From Clostridiales bacterium (GTDB lineage: Bacteria > Bacillota > Clostridia > Lachnospirales > WQUN01), in contig JAISZF010000103.1 in assembly GCA_031269415.1 (NCBI GenBank), positions 1 to 13,487 on the forward strand: 13,487 nucleotides of DNA. Direction: 5' to 3'. Positions 7,401 through 12,981 of the stretch are shown piece after piece. Positions within the stretch are counted from its first letter, which is position 1. Each line of letters opens with the position of its first letter. The translations under genes were made by a program, and so were the position numbers. The notes below the pieces were generated by a model that saw only the letters and a program-made list of their open reading frames with translations, ran no database searches and had not been told where the DNA came from.

Positions 7401-9334
7401 TAGACCGACTGTATATTGACGAGGCGCATTACTTTAAAAACCTTTATTTAATCAGCAAAATGAGGAACGTCGGAGGTATCGCGCAAACCGAGGCTCAAAA
7501 ATCCAGCGATCTTTTTATGAAAACTCAGTATCTTGATGAAATTACGGGCGGACGCGGATGCGTTTTTGCCACGGGAACCCCTATCAGTAATAGCATGGTC
7601 GAACTTTACACAATGCAGCGCTATTTACAATACGGTGAGTTGATAAAGCATAATTTACAAAATTTCGATGCCTGGGCGTCCACATTTGGGGAAACGGTCA
7701 CGGCTATTGAATTAGCCCCTGAAGGGACAGGTTATCGAAGTAAAACCCGGTTCGCACGGTTCTACAATCTTCCCGAACTTATGTCCATGTTTCGCATGGT
7801 CGCGGATATTCAAACAAGCGATATGTTGGATTTGCCTGTACCAAAGGCCAACTTCCATAACGAAGTCATAAAGCCGAGCCAGTGGCAGCAGGATATGATC
7901 GCTGAACTTGCCGAACGCGCTGACGCAATACGCAAAGGCGATGTAGACCCCACGGCTGACAATATGTTGCTCGTCACGAATGACGGGCGTAAGCTGGCGT
8001 TAGATCAAAGGTTAATAAACCCGATGCTGCCTGATGACCCTAACGGCAAGGTCGCCGTATGCGCGGAGAATGTGTTCCGAATTTGGGATGAAAGCAAGGA
8101 AAAACGCCTGACGCAACTCATATTTTCGGATTTATCCACACCGAAAGGTGACGGGAGTTTTAATATCTATGACGATATGAAAACAAAGTTGATAGCGAAA
8201 GGGGTACCTGCAGAGGAAATCGCGTTCATACACAATGCCGATACGGAAGCAAAAAAAGTGGAATTGTTCGCCAAAGTGAGGAAAGGACAGGTTCGTATAC
8301 TTTTGGGAAGCACCCAAAAAATGGGTGCGGGTATGAACGTGCAGGATAAATTGATTGCCCTTCATGATTGCGATTGCCCCTGGCGCCCGTCCGATTTGCA
8401 ACAGAGATCAGGGAGAATTATCCGACAGGGTAACAAAAATCCCGAAGTCGAAATTTTTCGTTATGTAACTCAAAATACGTTCGACAGTTATTTATTCCAG
8501 CTTATAGAGAATAAACAGAAATTTGTCGCTCAGATTATGACCAGTAAGACCCCTGTCCGTTCAGCCGAGGATGTGGACGAGCAAGCGTTATCTTATGCTG
8601 AAATTAAAGCTTTGGCCACAGGCAACCCATTGATTATAGAAAAATGCCAGCTTGATTTGGATGTAAATAAACTGAAAATCCTTCGCGCCAACCATCTTAG
8701 CCAACAATACGACTTAGAAGATAAAATAATAAAGGAGTACCCAAAGGAAATTAAGAGGCTGGCCGAACGCGCCGCCGGATTTGTAGCTGATATAAAAACT
8801 GTGGAGGAACACACGCCCACTGATAAAGAGATATTCCCGCCTATGAAAGTAGGCGGGATTTTATATGACAAAAAGACTGAGGCTGGCAAGGCTATTCTCG
8901 ACGCCTGTAAAGCCATGCAATCGCCAAAGCCTGTTCCCCTAGGCGAATACCGGGGCTTTAATATGGAACTTTCATTTGATACTTTCAGCAAAGAATATCG
9001 CATAACCCTAAAATGCGCCCTCTCTCACGAAGTTAGTCTTGGAACAGACGTCCACGGCAATATAACCCGACTTGATAACCGGCTTGAAAACTTTACGGAC
9101 GCGCTAAAAAACTGCGAGAAACTGCTTACCGACGTACAGGCGCAAATGGAATCCGCGAAAAGTGAAGTAAATAGCCCTTTCCCGCAGGAACAGGAATATA
9201 CAGAGAAATCCGCCCGGTTGAAAGAAGTCAATATTCTTTTAAACATGGATCAAAAAGATCATGAAATTCTTGATGTTGAGCCGGATGAAGGCGATTTAGA
9301 ACTGACATCTAGGGAGGTTACGCGGGAACGATAA
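1463..9334 (+). CDS. Giant ArdC-like / N6-adenine methyltransferase / SF2 (SNF2-type) helicase fusion protein (2,623 aa)
   Basis: A very large cytosolic DNA-processing protein of the kind carried by Firmicutes ICEs. Domains in order: an ArdC-N-like ssDNA-binding region (residues about 10-85); a Gly/Arg/Asp/Glu-rich disordered linker (about 270-415); two copies of an unnamed domain (about 432-537 and 652-758, both ending GRYMSQ); two small beta modules (about 820-960). Then comes a methyltransferase domain with motif I VLEPSCGIGN (1136-1145) and motif IV NVPF (1202-1205). The helicase core has Walker A VGAGKT (1824-1829), DEAH (1986-1989), ATGTP (2036-2040) and motif VI QQRSGRIIRQG (2313-2323). 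The C-terminus is charged and partly coiled-coil. The GTG start at 1463 follows AAGGAGG (1448-1454) by 8 nt; the ATG at 1456 is out of frame and stops quickly. Motif IV is NVPF, not NPPF/Y, so methylation activity is uncertain, while the helicase motifs look intact. Its biological role is not established; DNA remodelling or anti-restriction during transfer is an inference. A complete second gene (2310-2666) is nested in the linker in another frame. Confidence 0.9.
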   Translation: MSKYQLITGLYEHTIKQVTETPDAWMAFLRSACRNYKCRFDEQILIYAQRPDATAVLEIEKWNKQFGRWVNRGAAGIAVFDDEQNGRYRLKHYFDISDTHGSRLERPVPIWNMTPEYEPYVIETLENSFGGLEDKSNLAAALIFAAKNAMEDNIADYLRDLLNTQKDSHFNEIDDFYVDVGYRDTLQNSIAYMLLTRCGINVDDYFESKDFIYIYDFNTGRTVNALGLATSDIAEMCLREISATVLNLQRQEKNLYRTFAKPEIPSHNVIDQRAVTTEGGLEHGRNADIPDGGGLSRTEPGFTGRTARVPRQVRITPEEISKTEPQGAIREPSVRGETERVSDGNRTDGNGAHGDDDKANGDGAGRNGEPESRKPNALGGPDEQYPAISRGNDSERSDIQLKPLPTQQQQLSLLGEAEETENTESAAFSISQQIIDEVLTSGGNEENSALRIVAYFKKDYPAADNAEFLIREYRTGGKGFIFGGNHVAAWFDAAGLRIAVGDTAQTTNVSLITWEQAAARIRELLDLGRYMSQSDLRKVDGNEIWEIADKLYFLYRDDYGGLPADWTIDGPSHAESTPVIAIQLYKPATLDLIRLKLENDIQLIQSGTQEQDIRNVNAFRKNALDILQRVLDLQREPITFTSAEAVSTPRPGFITQDEVDRLLIRGGNVENTKSRIYAYFSQNHTAKEKADFLKQEYGTGGASRTGFTEWHDSKGISYSRENNHMPYDKVILSWPKIAKRIDELIADGRYMSQIELNYYQSQKPVTPTPPMELQTQEPAPADASVNANAQLNITTKTSKSNRQIKPEPQPSTYSNNENVVYDLRLGATVYLGIEEFELYSFDDKLVVLSDVTAPLITIELPREVFERRLRENRLNDGLIKSGEPEAGAEAVINTDTEPEPYVPKKGEYYEIEGRKFAVDRVDLDWNTVSLKDITFEGNTGLPIFRSESLDFIRMYKPTAQIPAAQTEQDIQADIQVQPEPLTDNDAKDVPITPAWEKPKPRNQARTFDPYPEIPMAQRSNFRISDDDLGAGGQKTKYKNNIAAIRALKDIEAENRFATSDEQEILSRYVGWGALQQAFDPDNKQWTDEYSELNALLTPDEYASARASTVNAHYSSPTVIKAIYKAIENMGLRNGNVLEPSCGIGNFFGLVPESMSEAKFFGVELDSLTGRIARQLYQKNNIAIQGFEKTELPDSFFDLAVGNVPFGSYGVNDKRYDKHKFHIHDYFFARTLDKIRPGGIVAFVTSRYTLDKKDPTIRRYIAQRAELLGAIRLPSTAFKSNAGTEVTTDIIFLQKRDRIIDMEPEWVHLGEVNGIGVDGQENKIPVNYYFEENPDMILGTMSNEDGGRMYGAESSLTCVPFPDANLSEQLNEAITNIHAEITEYEHGEDEPEEDNSIAADPDVRNFSYTVVGGHIFYRQDSRMVPVEMPVTAQNRVKGLIELRECVRNLIMYQAEDYPERAIITEQIKLNRLYDIFIKKYGLINSRGNSMAFSQDSAYCLLCSLEVLNENGELERKADMFSRRTIKAHIPITHADTATEALAASMGEKARVDLAYMSQLTDMSEETLIKELEGVIFLNIENDENQDKTYVTADEYLSGNVREKLIKARAAQDAIGDGSFNANIAALEAVLPPDLSAAEISVRLGATWLPEDIIQRFMYELLQTGYYARDRIKVHYSHHTGGWNITEKRADRSNIHSFNTYGTERINAYKIIEESLNLRDVRIFDKTVDANGDEKRVLNKKETAIAQAKQELIRTKFDEWIWKDPGRRERLCRIYNDKFNSIRPRVYDGSHLTFPGMNPEISLRKHQVDAIAHILCGGNTLLAHVVGAGKTFEMIAAAMESKRIGLCNKSLMVVPNHITEQWASEFLQLYPSANILVATRKDFETRNRKKFCARIATGEYDAIIIGHSQFEKIPMSEGRQRFTLVRQINELIDGIAEIKENRGEKFTIKQMEKMKKSLEVRLEKLNDQSRKDNVVNFEELGIDRLYIDEAHYFKNLYLISKMRNVGGIAQTEAQKSSDLFMKTQYLDEITGGRGCVFATGTPISNSMVELYTMQRYLQYGELIKHNLQNFDAWASTFGETVTAIELAPEGTGYRSKTRFARFYNLPELMSMFRMVADIQTSDMLDLPVPKANFHNEVIKPSQWQQDMIAELAERADAIRKGDVDPTADNMLLVTNDGRKLALDQRLINPMLPDDPNGKVAVCAENVFRIWDESKEKRLTQLIFSDLSTPKGDGSFNIYDDMKTKLIAKGVPAEEIAFIHNADTEAKKVELFAKVRKGQVRILLGSTQKMGAGMNVQDKLIALHDCDCPWRPSDLQQRSGRIIRQGNKNPEVEIFRYVTQNTFDSYLFQLIENKQKFVAQIMTSKTPVRSAEDVDEQALSYAEIKALATGNPLIIEKCQLDLDVNKLKILRANHLSQQYDLEDKIIKEYPKEIKRLAERAAGFVADIKTVEEHTPTDKEIFPPMKVGGILYDKKTEAGKAILDACKAMQSPKPVPLGEYRGFNMELSFDTFSKEYRITLKCALSHEVSLGTDVHGNITRLDNRLENFTDALKNCEKLLTDVQAQMESAKSEVNSPFPQEQEYTEKSARLKEVNILLNMDQKDHEILDVEPDEGDLELTSREVTRER
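2310..2666 (+). CDS. TnpV-family protein, nested out of frame within the helicase gene (118 aa)
   Basis: This ORF reads in the +1 frame relative to the large helicase gene and lies wholly inside it. The protein opens MAETLTYRMEGDYLVPNLAL and contains LPEEPPVFLGKYALLRKKYL, then a long charged alpha-helical stretch, ending LWVGLMNNIRQSAEE and LNDLIYN. I recognise this pattern as the transposon-encoded TnpV family named from the Tn4451/Tn4453 mobilizable transposons; length and motif order fit the family. Translation is supported by a near-ideal AAGGAGG (2295-2301) placed 8 nt before ATG 2310. A TTG two codons upstream (2304) is a poorer start. The helicase frame over the same DNA encodes a low-complexity linker (residues 283-402 of the large protein), so the constraint probably comes from TnpV. 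Its biochemical role is not known with certainty; an excision or recombination accessory function has been suggested for the family. Confidence 0.8.
   Translation: MAETLTYRMEGDYLVPNLALPEEPPVFLGKYALLRKKYLKQNRRVLYVNLLSEGKLNEYLMEIEQTAMERMEMMTKQMATEQGVTENLKAVNQMLWVGLMNNIRQSAEETILNDLIYN
8835..8862 (+). other. Terminator-like hairpin inside the helicase coding sequence
   Basis: Positions 8835-8843 and 8850-8858 form a perfect 9-bp GC-rich stem with a 6-nt loop (TGAAAG), followed by TTTT (8859-8862). It lies in the 3' part of the large gene, where the codons specify PP-M-K-V-GG. The fold is clear; whether it terminates transcription is not. It may simply result from Pro-Pro and Gly-Gly codons facing each other. 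Confidence 0.35.
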
Positions 9335-9366
9335 TTTAACGGACGATAATGATAAAAGCAGAAAAC

Positions 9367-9395
9367 AACGGCGCATAAGAAGCAGCGCCGTTTTT
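9367..9395 (+). terminator. Intrinsic terminator after the helicase gene
   Basis: AACGGCGC (9367-9374) pairs perfectly with GCGCCGTT (9385-9392) across a 10-nt loop, and the stem runs into TTTTT (9391-9395). It begins 33 nt after the stop of the large helicase gene, the classic position and form of a rho-independent terminator closing the upstream operon. Confidence 0.8.
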
Positions 9396-9400
9396 ACATA

Positions 9401-9436
9401 GCCGTCCAGCTTAACAATTAAACCGGGCGGCTTTTT
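9401..9436 (+). terminator. Second tandem intrinsic terminator
   Basis: GCCGTCC (9401-9407) pairs with GGGCGGC (9425-9431) with one G-T wobble and a 17-nt loop, followed directly by TTTTT (9432-9436). It sits 5 nt after the first terminator. Tandem terminators here imply that the RadC-like gene downstream starts a separate transcript or depends on readthrough. Confidence 0.65.
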
Positions 9437-9566
9437 CAATGGAATGAGGGAGGGATGCGCCGCGTTAATACTGTATCAAACTGACACCACAAAAAGCAAT
9501 CGGATTGGGTTGTCCGGATGTGCAGGAAACGCCGGATAATGCCTATTAAATATTCAGGAGGCAAAA

Positions 9567-10445
9567 ATGGATGGTGATAGTTTTTTAAGAATTACCGAAA
9601 TATTTGGTAAACTTCTTCCGGGTAACACTTCTGAGATTCACTCGCTTGCTGATTTAACCGGTAATCCTGACCCAGATATCCGGGAATTATGCGAAACCGC
9701 TGAACTTATGAGCCGTTTATCGAGGGGGAGGCACCCGATGAAAAAGGAGAGCCAATACGATTCTGATATAACACGGCTGACGGAATTGATTAGCAAATTT
9801 ACAGGAATATCAAAAATACGCGCCGCCGCATTTTTCGCGGAATACGGGGTCTCAGAATTATTCCGATGCCCATACGCCTTTGTCAAATCTGAAGAACAGG
9901 CCCAAAAGCTGGAGTTAATGCTTGAATTTATGCGTCTATATGTAAACTTAAGCATTGACGAAAAAAAGCACGTCTTAAATTCTACCGAAAGCGCGCGTGA
10001 ATATTTTATAAAATTTTACATTGATAAATTGAATAAAGAATACTTCTCGATTGCTTTTCAGGACGCTCAAAGCCGTATTATTAAAAGTAAAGTCCTCTCA
10101 ATCGGCAGTGTGCGGGAAGCCGTAATTTATCCGAGGGAGGTTATAAAGGAAGCGCTTTTCACTGACTCGGTTTCTGTAACGCTATCGCATAATCATCCGG
10201 CGTGTACGGAATATCCGACAGAAGCCGACATGATAGCGACGAAAGAGTTAGTGAAAAGCCTTAATGCGGTAGATATTTATGTTAATGATCATATCCTTGT
10301 TGTCGGCTCAAAGGCCATCTCCTTTGCTGAACTTGGTATTGATCTGGGTCTTAAAAACCGGCTGTTTAAAGTTACAGACATAGATAAACAGGCTCAAGAA
10401 CGTATCATGAAGAAAAAACCAGCTAAAACAGAGTATTGTAGGTAA
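9567..10445 (+). CDS. RadC-like JAB/MPN-domain protein (292 aa)
   Basis: A RadC-family protein with a C-terminal JAB (MPN) metalloprotease-like fold. Residues about 130-265 carry the domain: the segment SIAFQDAQSRIIKSKVLSIG, then PREVIKEAL, then SHNHPACTEYPTEADMIATK, and VNDHILVVG. The metal-binding JAMM pattern is H208-x-H210-x7-T218-x2-D221; canonical members have Ser where this one has Thr218, while both His and the Asp are kept. The N-terminal part (residues about 60-105) has a helical segment (FTGISKIRAAAFFAEYG) that may be a helix-hairpin-helix remnant; the first 55 residues are not recognised. The start is well supported by AGGAGG (9556-9561), 5 nt before the ATG. RadC-like proteins are frequent on plasmids, phages and ICEs, but their function is unresolved; an older link to DNA repair in E. 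coli has been withdrawn. It probably shares a unit with the primase 95 nt downstream. Confidence 0.85.
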   Translation: MDGDSFLRITEIFGKLLPGNTSEIHSLADLTGNPDPDIRELCETAELMSRLSRGRHPMKKESQYDSDITRLTELISKFTGISKIRAAAFFAEYGVSELFRCPYAFVKSEEQAQKLELMLEFMRLYVNLSIDEKKHVLNSTESAREYFIKFYIDKLNKEYFSIAFQDAQSRIIKSKVLSIGSVREAVIYPREVIKEALFTDSVSVTLSHNHPACTEYPTEADMIATKELVKSLNAVDIYVNDHILVVGSKAISFAELGIDLGLKNRLFKVTDIDKQAQERIMKKKPAKTEYCR

Positions 10446-10540
10446 GGATCTGGAATGTAGAGCGTTTTAGGCAGTGAAATGTTTCGATTGCAATCCGTCC
10501 GGCAATAAATCGGTCGGTACTTTTGGATGGAGGCGAACGA

Positions 10541-11485
10541 ATGCAAAATTTATATGATAACATACCGACAGTATTAAAAATGCGGAAGAATTGGGTGGTT
10601 TGGGGTATCCAGGGCGCGCCTTTGAAAAGCCCGTTTAACCCAATGTGCCTGTTAACAGAGTGTCCAGTGCCGGCTAAGGCCGGTGTTCGTGAAACTTGGG
10701 ACAGTTACCAAAACGCCGTTGAGTGTGTGGAGCAGGGTCTGGCGCGTGGAATCGGATATGAATTTGATAATATAAGCATTACCGGCATTGACTTGGACAA
10801 TGTTATTGACAGCGCTGGCGATCTTCAGCCGGAGGCGCGTAACATTGCGGATAAACTTAACTCATATACCGAAATTAGCCCAAGCGGAACGGGGCTGCAC
10901 ATTCTTGTGCTTGCCCCCGGAGCAAACATTACCCGTCACCGAAAAAAAGACTGCTTTTTGGAAATATATAACGCGGGTCGGTATTTCACCGTCACAGGAA
11001 ATATATATGGCGGCGTAAAACCTATCAATCTCCGGACAACAGAACTGCAAGCTATCCATGATGAATTTTTGCTTCCTGAGCCCGATCATGAAGTTATTAT
11101 CCGCCCATTATCTTACTCCGCCAATACAGCGCCCCTCGATCCGGGTTCCGGGCAAGAATGGTTCCTTAAAACAGGGTTGGAACGCGACAAGGTTTTCGGG
11201 GCGTTATGGGACGGGGCGCGGACTTGCGGCAACGAAAGCTCCGATGATCAGGCGTTCATGAATAAACTGGCTTATTGGTGTAATGCCGATCAAGAACGAA
11301 TGATCCGGATTTTTTTATCCAGTCCATATTACACGCAAAAAGATGAAGCCCATAAGAAAAAATGCGCGCGTCCCGATTATCTCGTCAATACGGCTAAAAA
11401 CGCCTGCGCGTCAGTATACTCTACCGCGATTGCGGACTATGAGCATTGGCACGCCAGTAAGCGTGAAAAGAATTACGAACGATGA
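10541..11485 (+). CDS. Archaeo-eukaryotic primase-like protein, NrS-1-polymerase type without helicase domain (314 aa)
   Basis: A primase/polymerase-type protein probably used to initiate replication of the mobile element. Residues about 5-160 form an AEP-like core: N-terminal NWVVWG, metal-binding motif I as ITGIDLDN (D84, D86), motif II as SPSGTGLHI (S115, H120), and motif III around EIYNAGRYFTVTGN. The segment DDQAFMNKLAYWCNADQERM (about residues 240-260) and the following PYYTQKDEAH resemble the small helix-bundle region that follows the core in NrS-1-type polymerases. The protein stops soon after, so the C-terminal SF3-type helicase of full-length relatives is absent; a partner helicase would have to act in trans. 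The start is ATG 10541, preceded by TGGAGG (10528-10533) at 7 nt; an in-frame TTG at 10523 overlaps that site and is unlikely. It follows the RadC-like gene on the same strand. Confidence 0.8.
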   Translation: MQNLYDNIPTVLKMRKNWVVWGIQGAPLKSPFNPMCLLTECPVPAKAGVRETWDSYQNAVECVEQGLARGIGYEFDNISITGIDLDNVIDSAGDLQPEARNIADKLNSYTEISPSGTGLHILVLAPGANITRHRKKDCFLEIYNAGRYFTVTGNIYGGVKPINLRTTELQAIHDEFLLPEPDHEVIIRPLSYSANTAPLDPGSGQEWFLKTGLERDKVFGALWDGARTCGNESSDDQAFMNKLAYWCNADQERMIRIFLSSPYYTQKDEAHKKKCARPDYLVNTAKNACASVYSTAIADYEHWHASKREKNYER

Positions 11486-11534
11486 TAATGCTCAATTGCT
11501 TATAAGCGATAAGATGCTCATGTGTAAAAATCAC

Positions 11535-11563
11535 TTGACTTCCCGACATAAGCAATCTATCCT
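11535..11563 (+). promoter_or_regulatory. Possible sigma-A type promoter before the Rpn-like gene
   Basis: TTGACT (11535-11540) and TATCCT (11558-11563) are separated by 17 bp. The -35 is strong and the -10 matches four of six consensus bases. Transcription would begin near 11570, leaving a leader of only about 10 nt that still includes GGAGG (11570-11574). An own promoter would fit a passenger gene acquired separately, but the very short leader is unusual. Confidence 0.3.
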
Positions 11564-11579
11564 TTATATGGAGGAGTTT

Positions 11580-12608
11580 ATGGTGCCTATTATAAACGGT
11601 ATTGAAGCACGGGAATACAGGTTGAGTTATGACAAAATAATAAAAAACACGCTCTCCCAGAGTAATGAAATGACAATTCGCTTCGTTAATGGGCTGTTCG
11701 GCGACGATATCCCACTCGACGCGGGTGTGGCATGGCTTGACAAGGAGAGCGTCAACGACAAGCACGCCGGGTTCATAGCGGATTTTTATCCCCAAATCGC
11801 CGGAAGGATGTATCATATTGAGGTGGAGCAGGACGATAACGGCGACATGGCTGTCCGCGTATTCAAGTATACGGTAGGCGGCGCGATACTTCATGGTATG
11901 TCCGCCACGGACGCGGAACTGAGCGTCACATTTCCACAGCCATGTGTGATATTCCTGAAAAGTGGGGAACATACCCCGAAAAGCCTCAAATGGAATATTA
12001 ACTTTTTTGACGGTCAGAAAGTGACGCTCCAAATTCCCACCATCCGGCTTGCCGAGATGAGCGTGGAGGAAATTGCCGGGCGTAACCTGCTCCCGATAGG
12101 GCAGTTTTATATGCGGACGTTCGAACCGCTAACGAAAAACAAGGTTGAGGGGTTTCGTGCAGCGGCGGCTTCTTTGCTTACCGCGTTAAAAAATGCGGTC
12201 GATCAGAAAACTGTCCCTTATCATATCGGGATGCAAATGCAGGAAACAATCCGTATGACTGTGGAAAACACTGTAAGCAGATCAGGAAAGGAGGTTGATT
12301 TGTTTATGGAGGCAAACATCGTGGAAACCTTGCCGTGGATTGATTTTGGCGAGGTACTGGCAAAGCTGGAAGAACGCAGTAAAGCCGAGGGCAAAGAAGA
12401 AGGAATAGCCGAAGGAATAGCCAAACGTGATATGGAAATAGCGATAAAAGCCTTTAACCGTATGGCAAAAGGCGTGAGTCCTGCTGTCATATCCCAATCA
12501 TTACTGGATTTAGGTATTCCCGAAAACATCATCGAAGCGGCGCGAGTACAGGTCGAAGCCGAACTCGCCCAGAATAAAAAACGAAATGTGCCCGCACAGG
12601 AGAGATAG
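11580..12608 (+). CDS. Rpn/YhgA-like PD-(D/E)XK nuclease-family putative transposase (342 aa)
   Basis: A member of the PD-(D/E)XK nuclease superfamily resembling Rpn (recombination-promoting nuclease) proteins. Visible core: residues 31-40 MTIRFVNGLF, then LDKESVNDKH, the acidic D68 in FIADFYPQ, and the strand RMYHIEVEQ with E81-x-E83 and Q84, followed by R93 and Y97. Canonical Rpn cores use D...E-x-Q/K, so E-x-E is a variant. Residues about 262-285 carry an EGK-EEG-IAEG-IAK repeat-like coiled tail typical of the family, and a short helical end domain with SPAVISQSLLDLGIPENII. The start is ATG 11580, 5 nt after GGAGG (11570-11574); in-frame codons further upstream overlap the primase gene in another frame. 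Rpn proteins are DNA endonucleases that raise RecA-independent recombination in E. coli, and some have been proposed to act in phage defence; which applies here is open. It lies between the primase and an IS copy and is probably an independent insertion. Confidence 0.75.
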   Translation: MVPIINGIEAREYRLSYDKIIKNTLSQSNEMTIRFVNGLFGDDIPLDAGVAWLDKESVNDKHAGFIADFYPQIAGRMYHIEVEQDDNGDMAVRVFKYTVGGAILHGMSATDAELSVTFPQPCVIFLKSGEHTPKSLKWNINFFDGQKVTLQIPTIRLAEMSVEEIAGRNLLPIGQFYMRTFEPLTKNKVEGFRAAAASLLTALKNAVDQKTVPYHIGMQMQETIRMTVENTVSRSGKEVDLFMEANIVETLPWIDFGEVLAKLEERSKAEGKEEGIAEGIAKRDMEIAIKAFNRMAKGVSPAVISQSLLDLGIPENIIEAARVQVEAELAQNKKRNVPAQER

Positions 12609-12847
12609 AGATAATTACCGCCTCAATAAGGTAATTCAACATCTACCGGCTAAAGCCGGTAGATGAGCGACACGTTTCTGCATATAAAACCCATCCCACA
12701 TAACAATGTGGGCGCAGTCCATGTGGGATAAAAGCAGAGGGCTTTCGCGAGAAAGCAATAACTAATAGCTTGAACAGTCAAATGATAGGGTAATGATCTT
12801 GTCAATAACAGTTGCTATGAACGCCAGAGGACCGAGAACATCAGCTA
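12609..12847 (+). ncRNA. Gene-free stretch with clustered nested hairpins; candidate structured RNA
   Basis: This stretch holds no convincing gene but several clean helices. AATTACC (12613-12619) pairs with GGTAATT (12630-12636). CATCTACCGGC (12640-12650) pairs perfectly with GCCGGTAGATG (12655-12665) across TAAA. TCTGC (12677-12681) pairs with GCAGA (12734-12738), enclosing CCCACAT (12695-12701), which pairs with ATGTGGG (12706-12712) across AACA. GCTTTC (12741-12746) pairs with GAAAGC (12751-12756) across GCGA, a GNRA tetraloop. GNRA closure and helix nesting favour a folded RNA over chance. No T-run follows the 11-bp stem, so it is not a simple terminator for the nuclease gene. Positions 12757-12847 continue without clear stems and end where the IS inverted repeat begins. 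Candidates are an omegaRNA-like (HEARO/IscB or IS200/IS605-associated) RNA that has lost its protein gene, or another mobile-element RNA. No family is assigned with confidence. Confidence 0.5.
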
Positions 12848-12919
12848 GTTGTCAAGAGAAGGGTGGAGATTTTTTGGCGGTGTACTTCCCGCCAAAAAAT
12901 ACTACCCGACCTTGACAAC
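12848..12919. repeat. 72-bp imperfect inverted repeat, probable IS end
   Basis: The left arm (12848-12880) begins GTTGTCAAG and ends ATTTTTTGGCGG; the right arm (12889-12919) is its imperfect reverse complement, with about 9 bp between them. Outer 9 bp and inner 12 bp of the arms are identical, with small gaps between. T-runs precede and A-runs follow the stem on both strands, so it is not an intrinsic terminator in either direction. As the tips face outward and begin TGTCAAG, it may be the terminal plus subterminal repeat of the adjacent IS3 copy, or a separate MITE-like miniature element. Confidence 0.65.
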
Positions 12920-12943
12920 GGGTACTAAAGTATAATTGATTGG

Positions 12944-12970
12944 GGCGAATGGCGCTTTTTGCCATTTGCC
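12944..12970 (-). terminator. Hairpin just after the transposase stop, possible terminator
   Basis: GGCGAATGGC (12944-12953) pairs with GCCATTTGCC (12961-12970) with one wobble and a 7-nt loop. On the minus strand it begins 11 nt after the transposase stop, the usual terminator position. The following minus-strand sequence (CCAATCAATTATAC) has no T-run, so termination strength is doubtful. Confidence 0.35.
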
Positions 12971-12981
12971 GTAATAATAAC

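Noticed and set aside
11421..12032. 203-codon minus-strand ORF opposite the Rpn-like gene
   Set aside because: No family features, no start signals, and it lies over a well-supported plus-strand gene.
12640..12665. Perfect 11-bp hairpin as terminator of the Rpn-like gene
   Set aside because: The stem is strong but the following bases are AGCGACAC, with no T-run on the plus strand.
12609..12847. CRISPR array, group II intron or hammerhead ribozyme
   Set aside because: No spaced identical repeats, no intron domain V-like hairpin or reverse transcriptase, and no CUGAUGA/GAAA catalytic core were found.
12867..12900. Bidirectional terminator at the IS inverted repeat
   Set aside because: The stem is preceded by T and followed by A on both strands, opposite to what intrinsic termination needs.
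12791..12916. Small plus-strand ORF (ATG 12793) running into the IS repeat
   Set aside because: About 40 codons, no ribosome binding site, and it crosses the IS boundary; coding by chance is the simpler reading.
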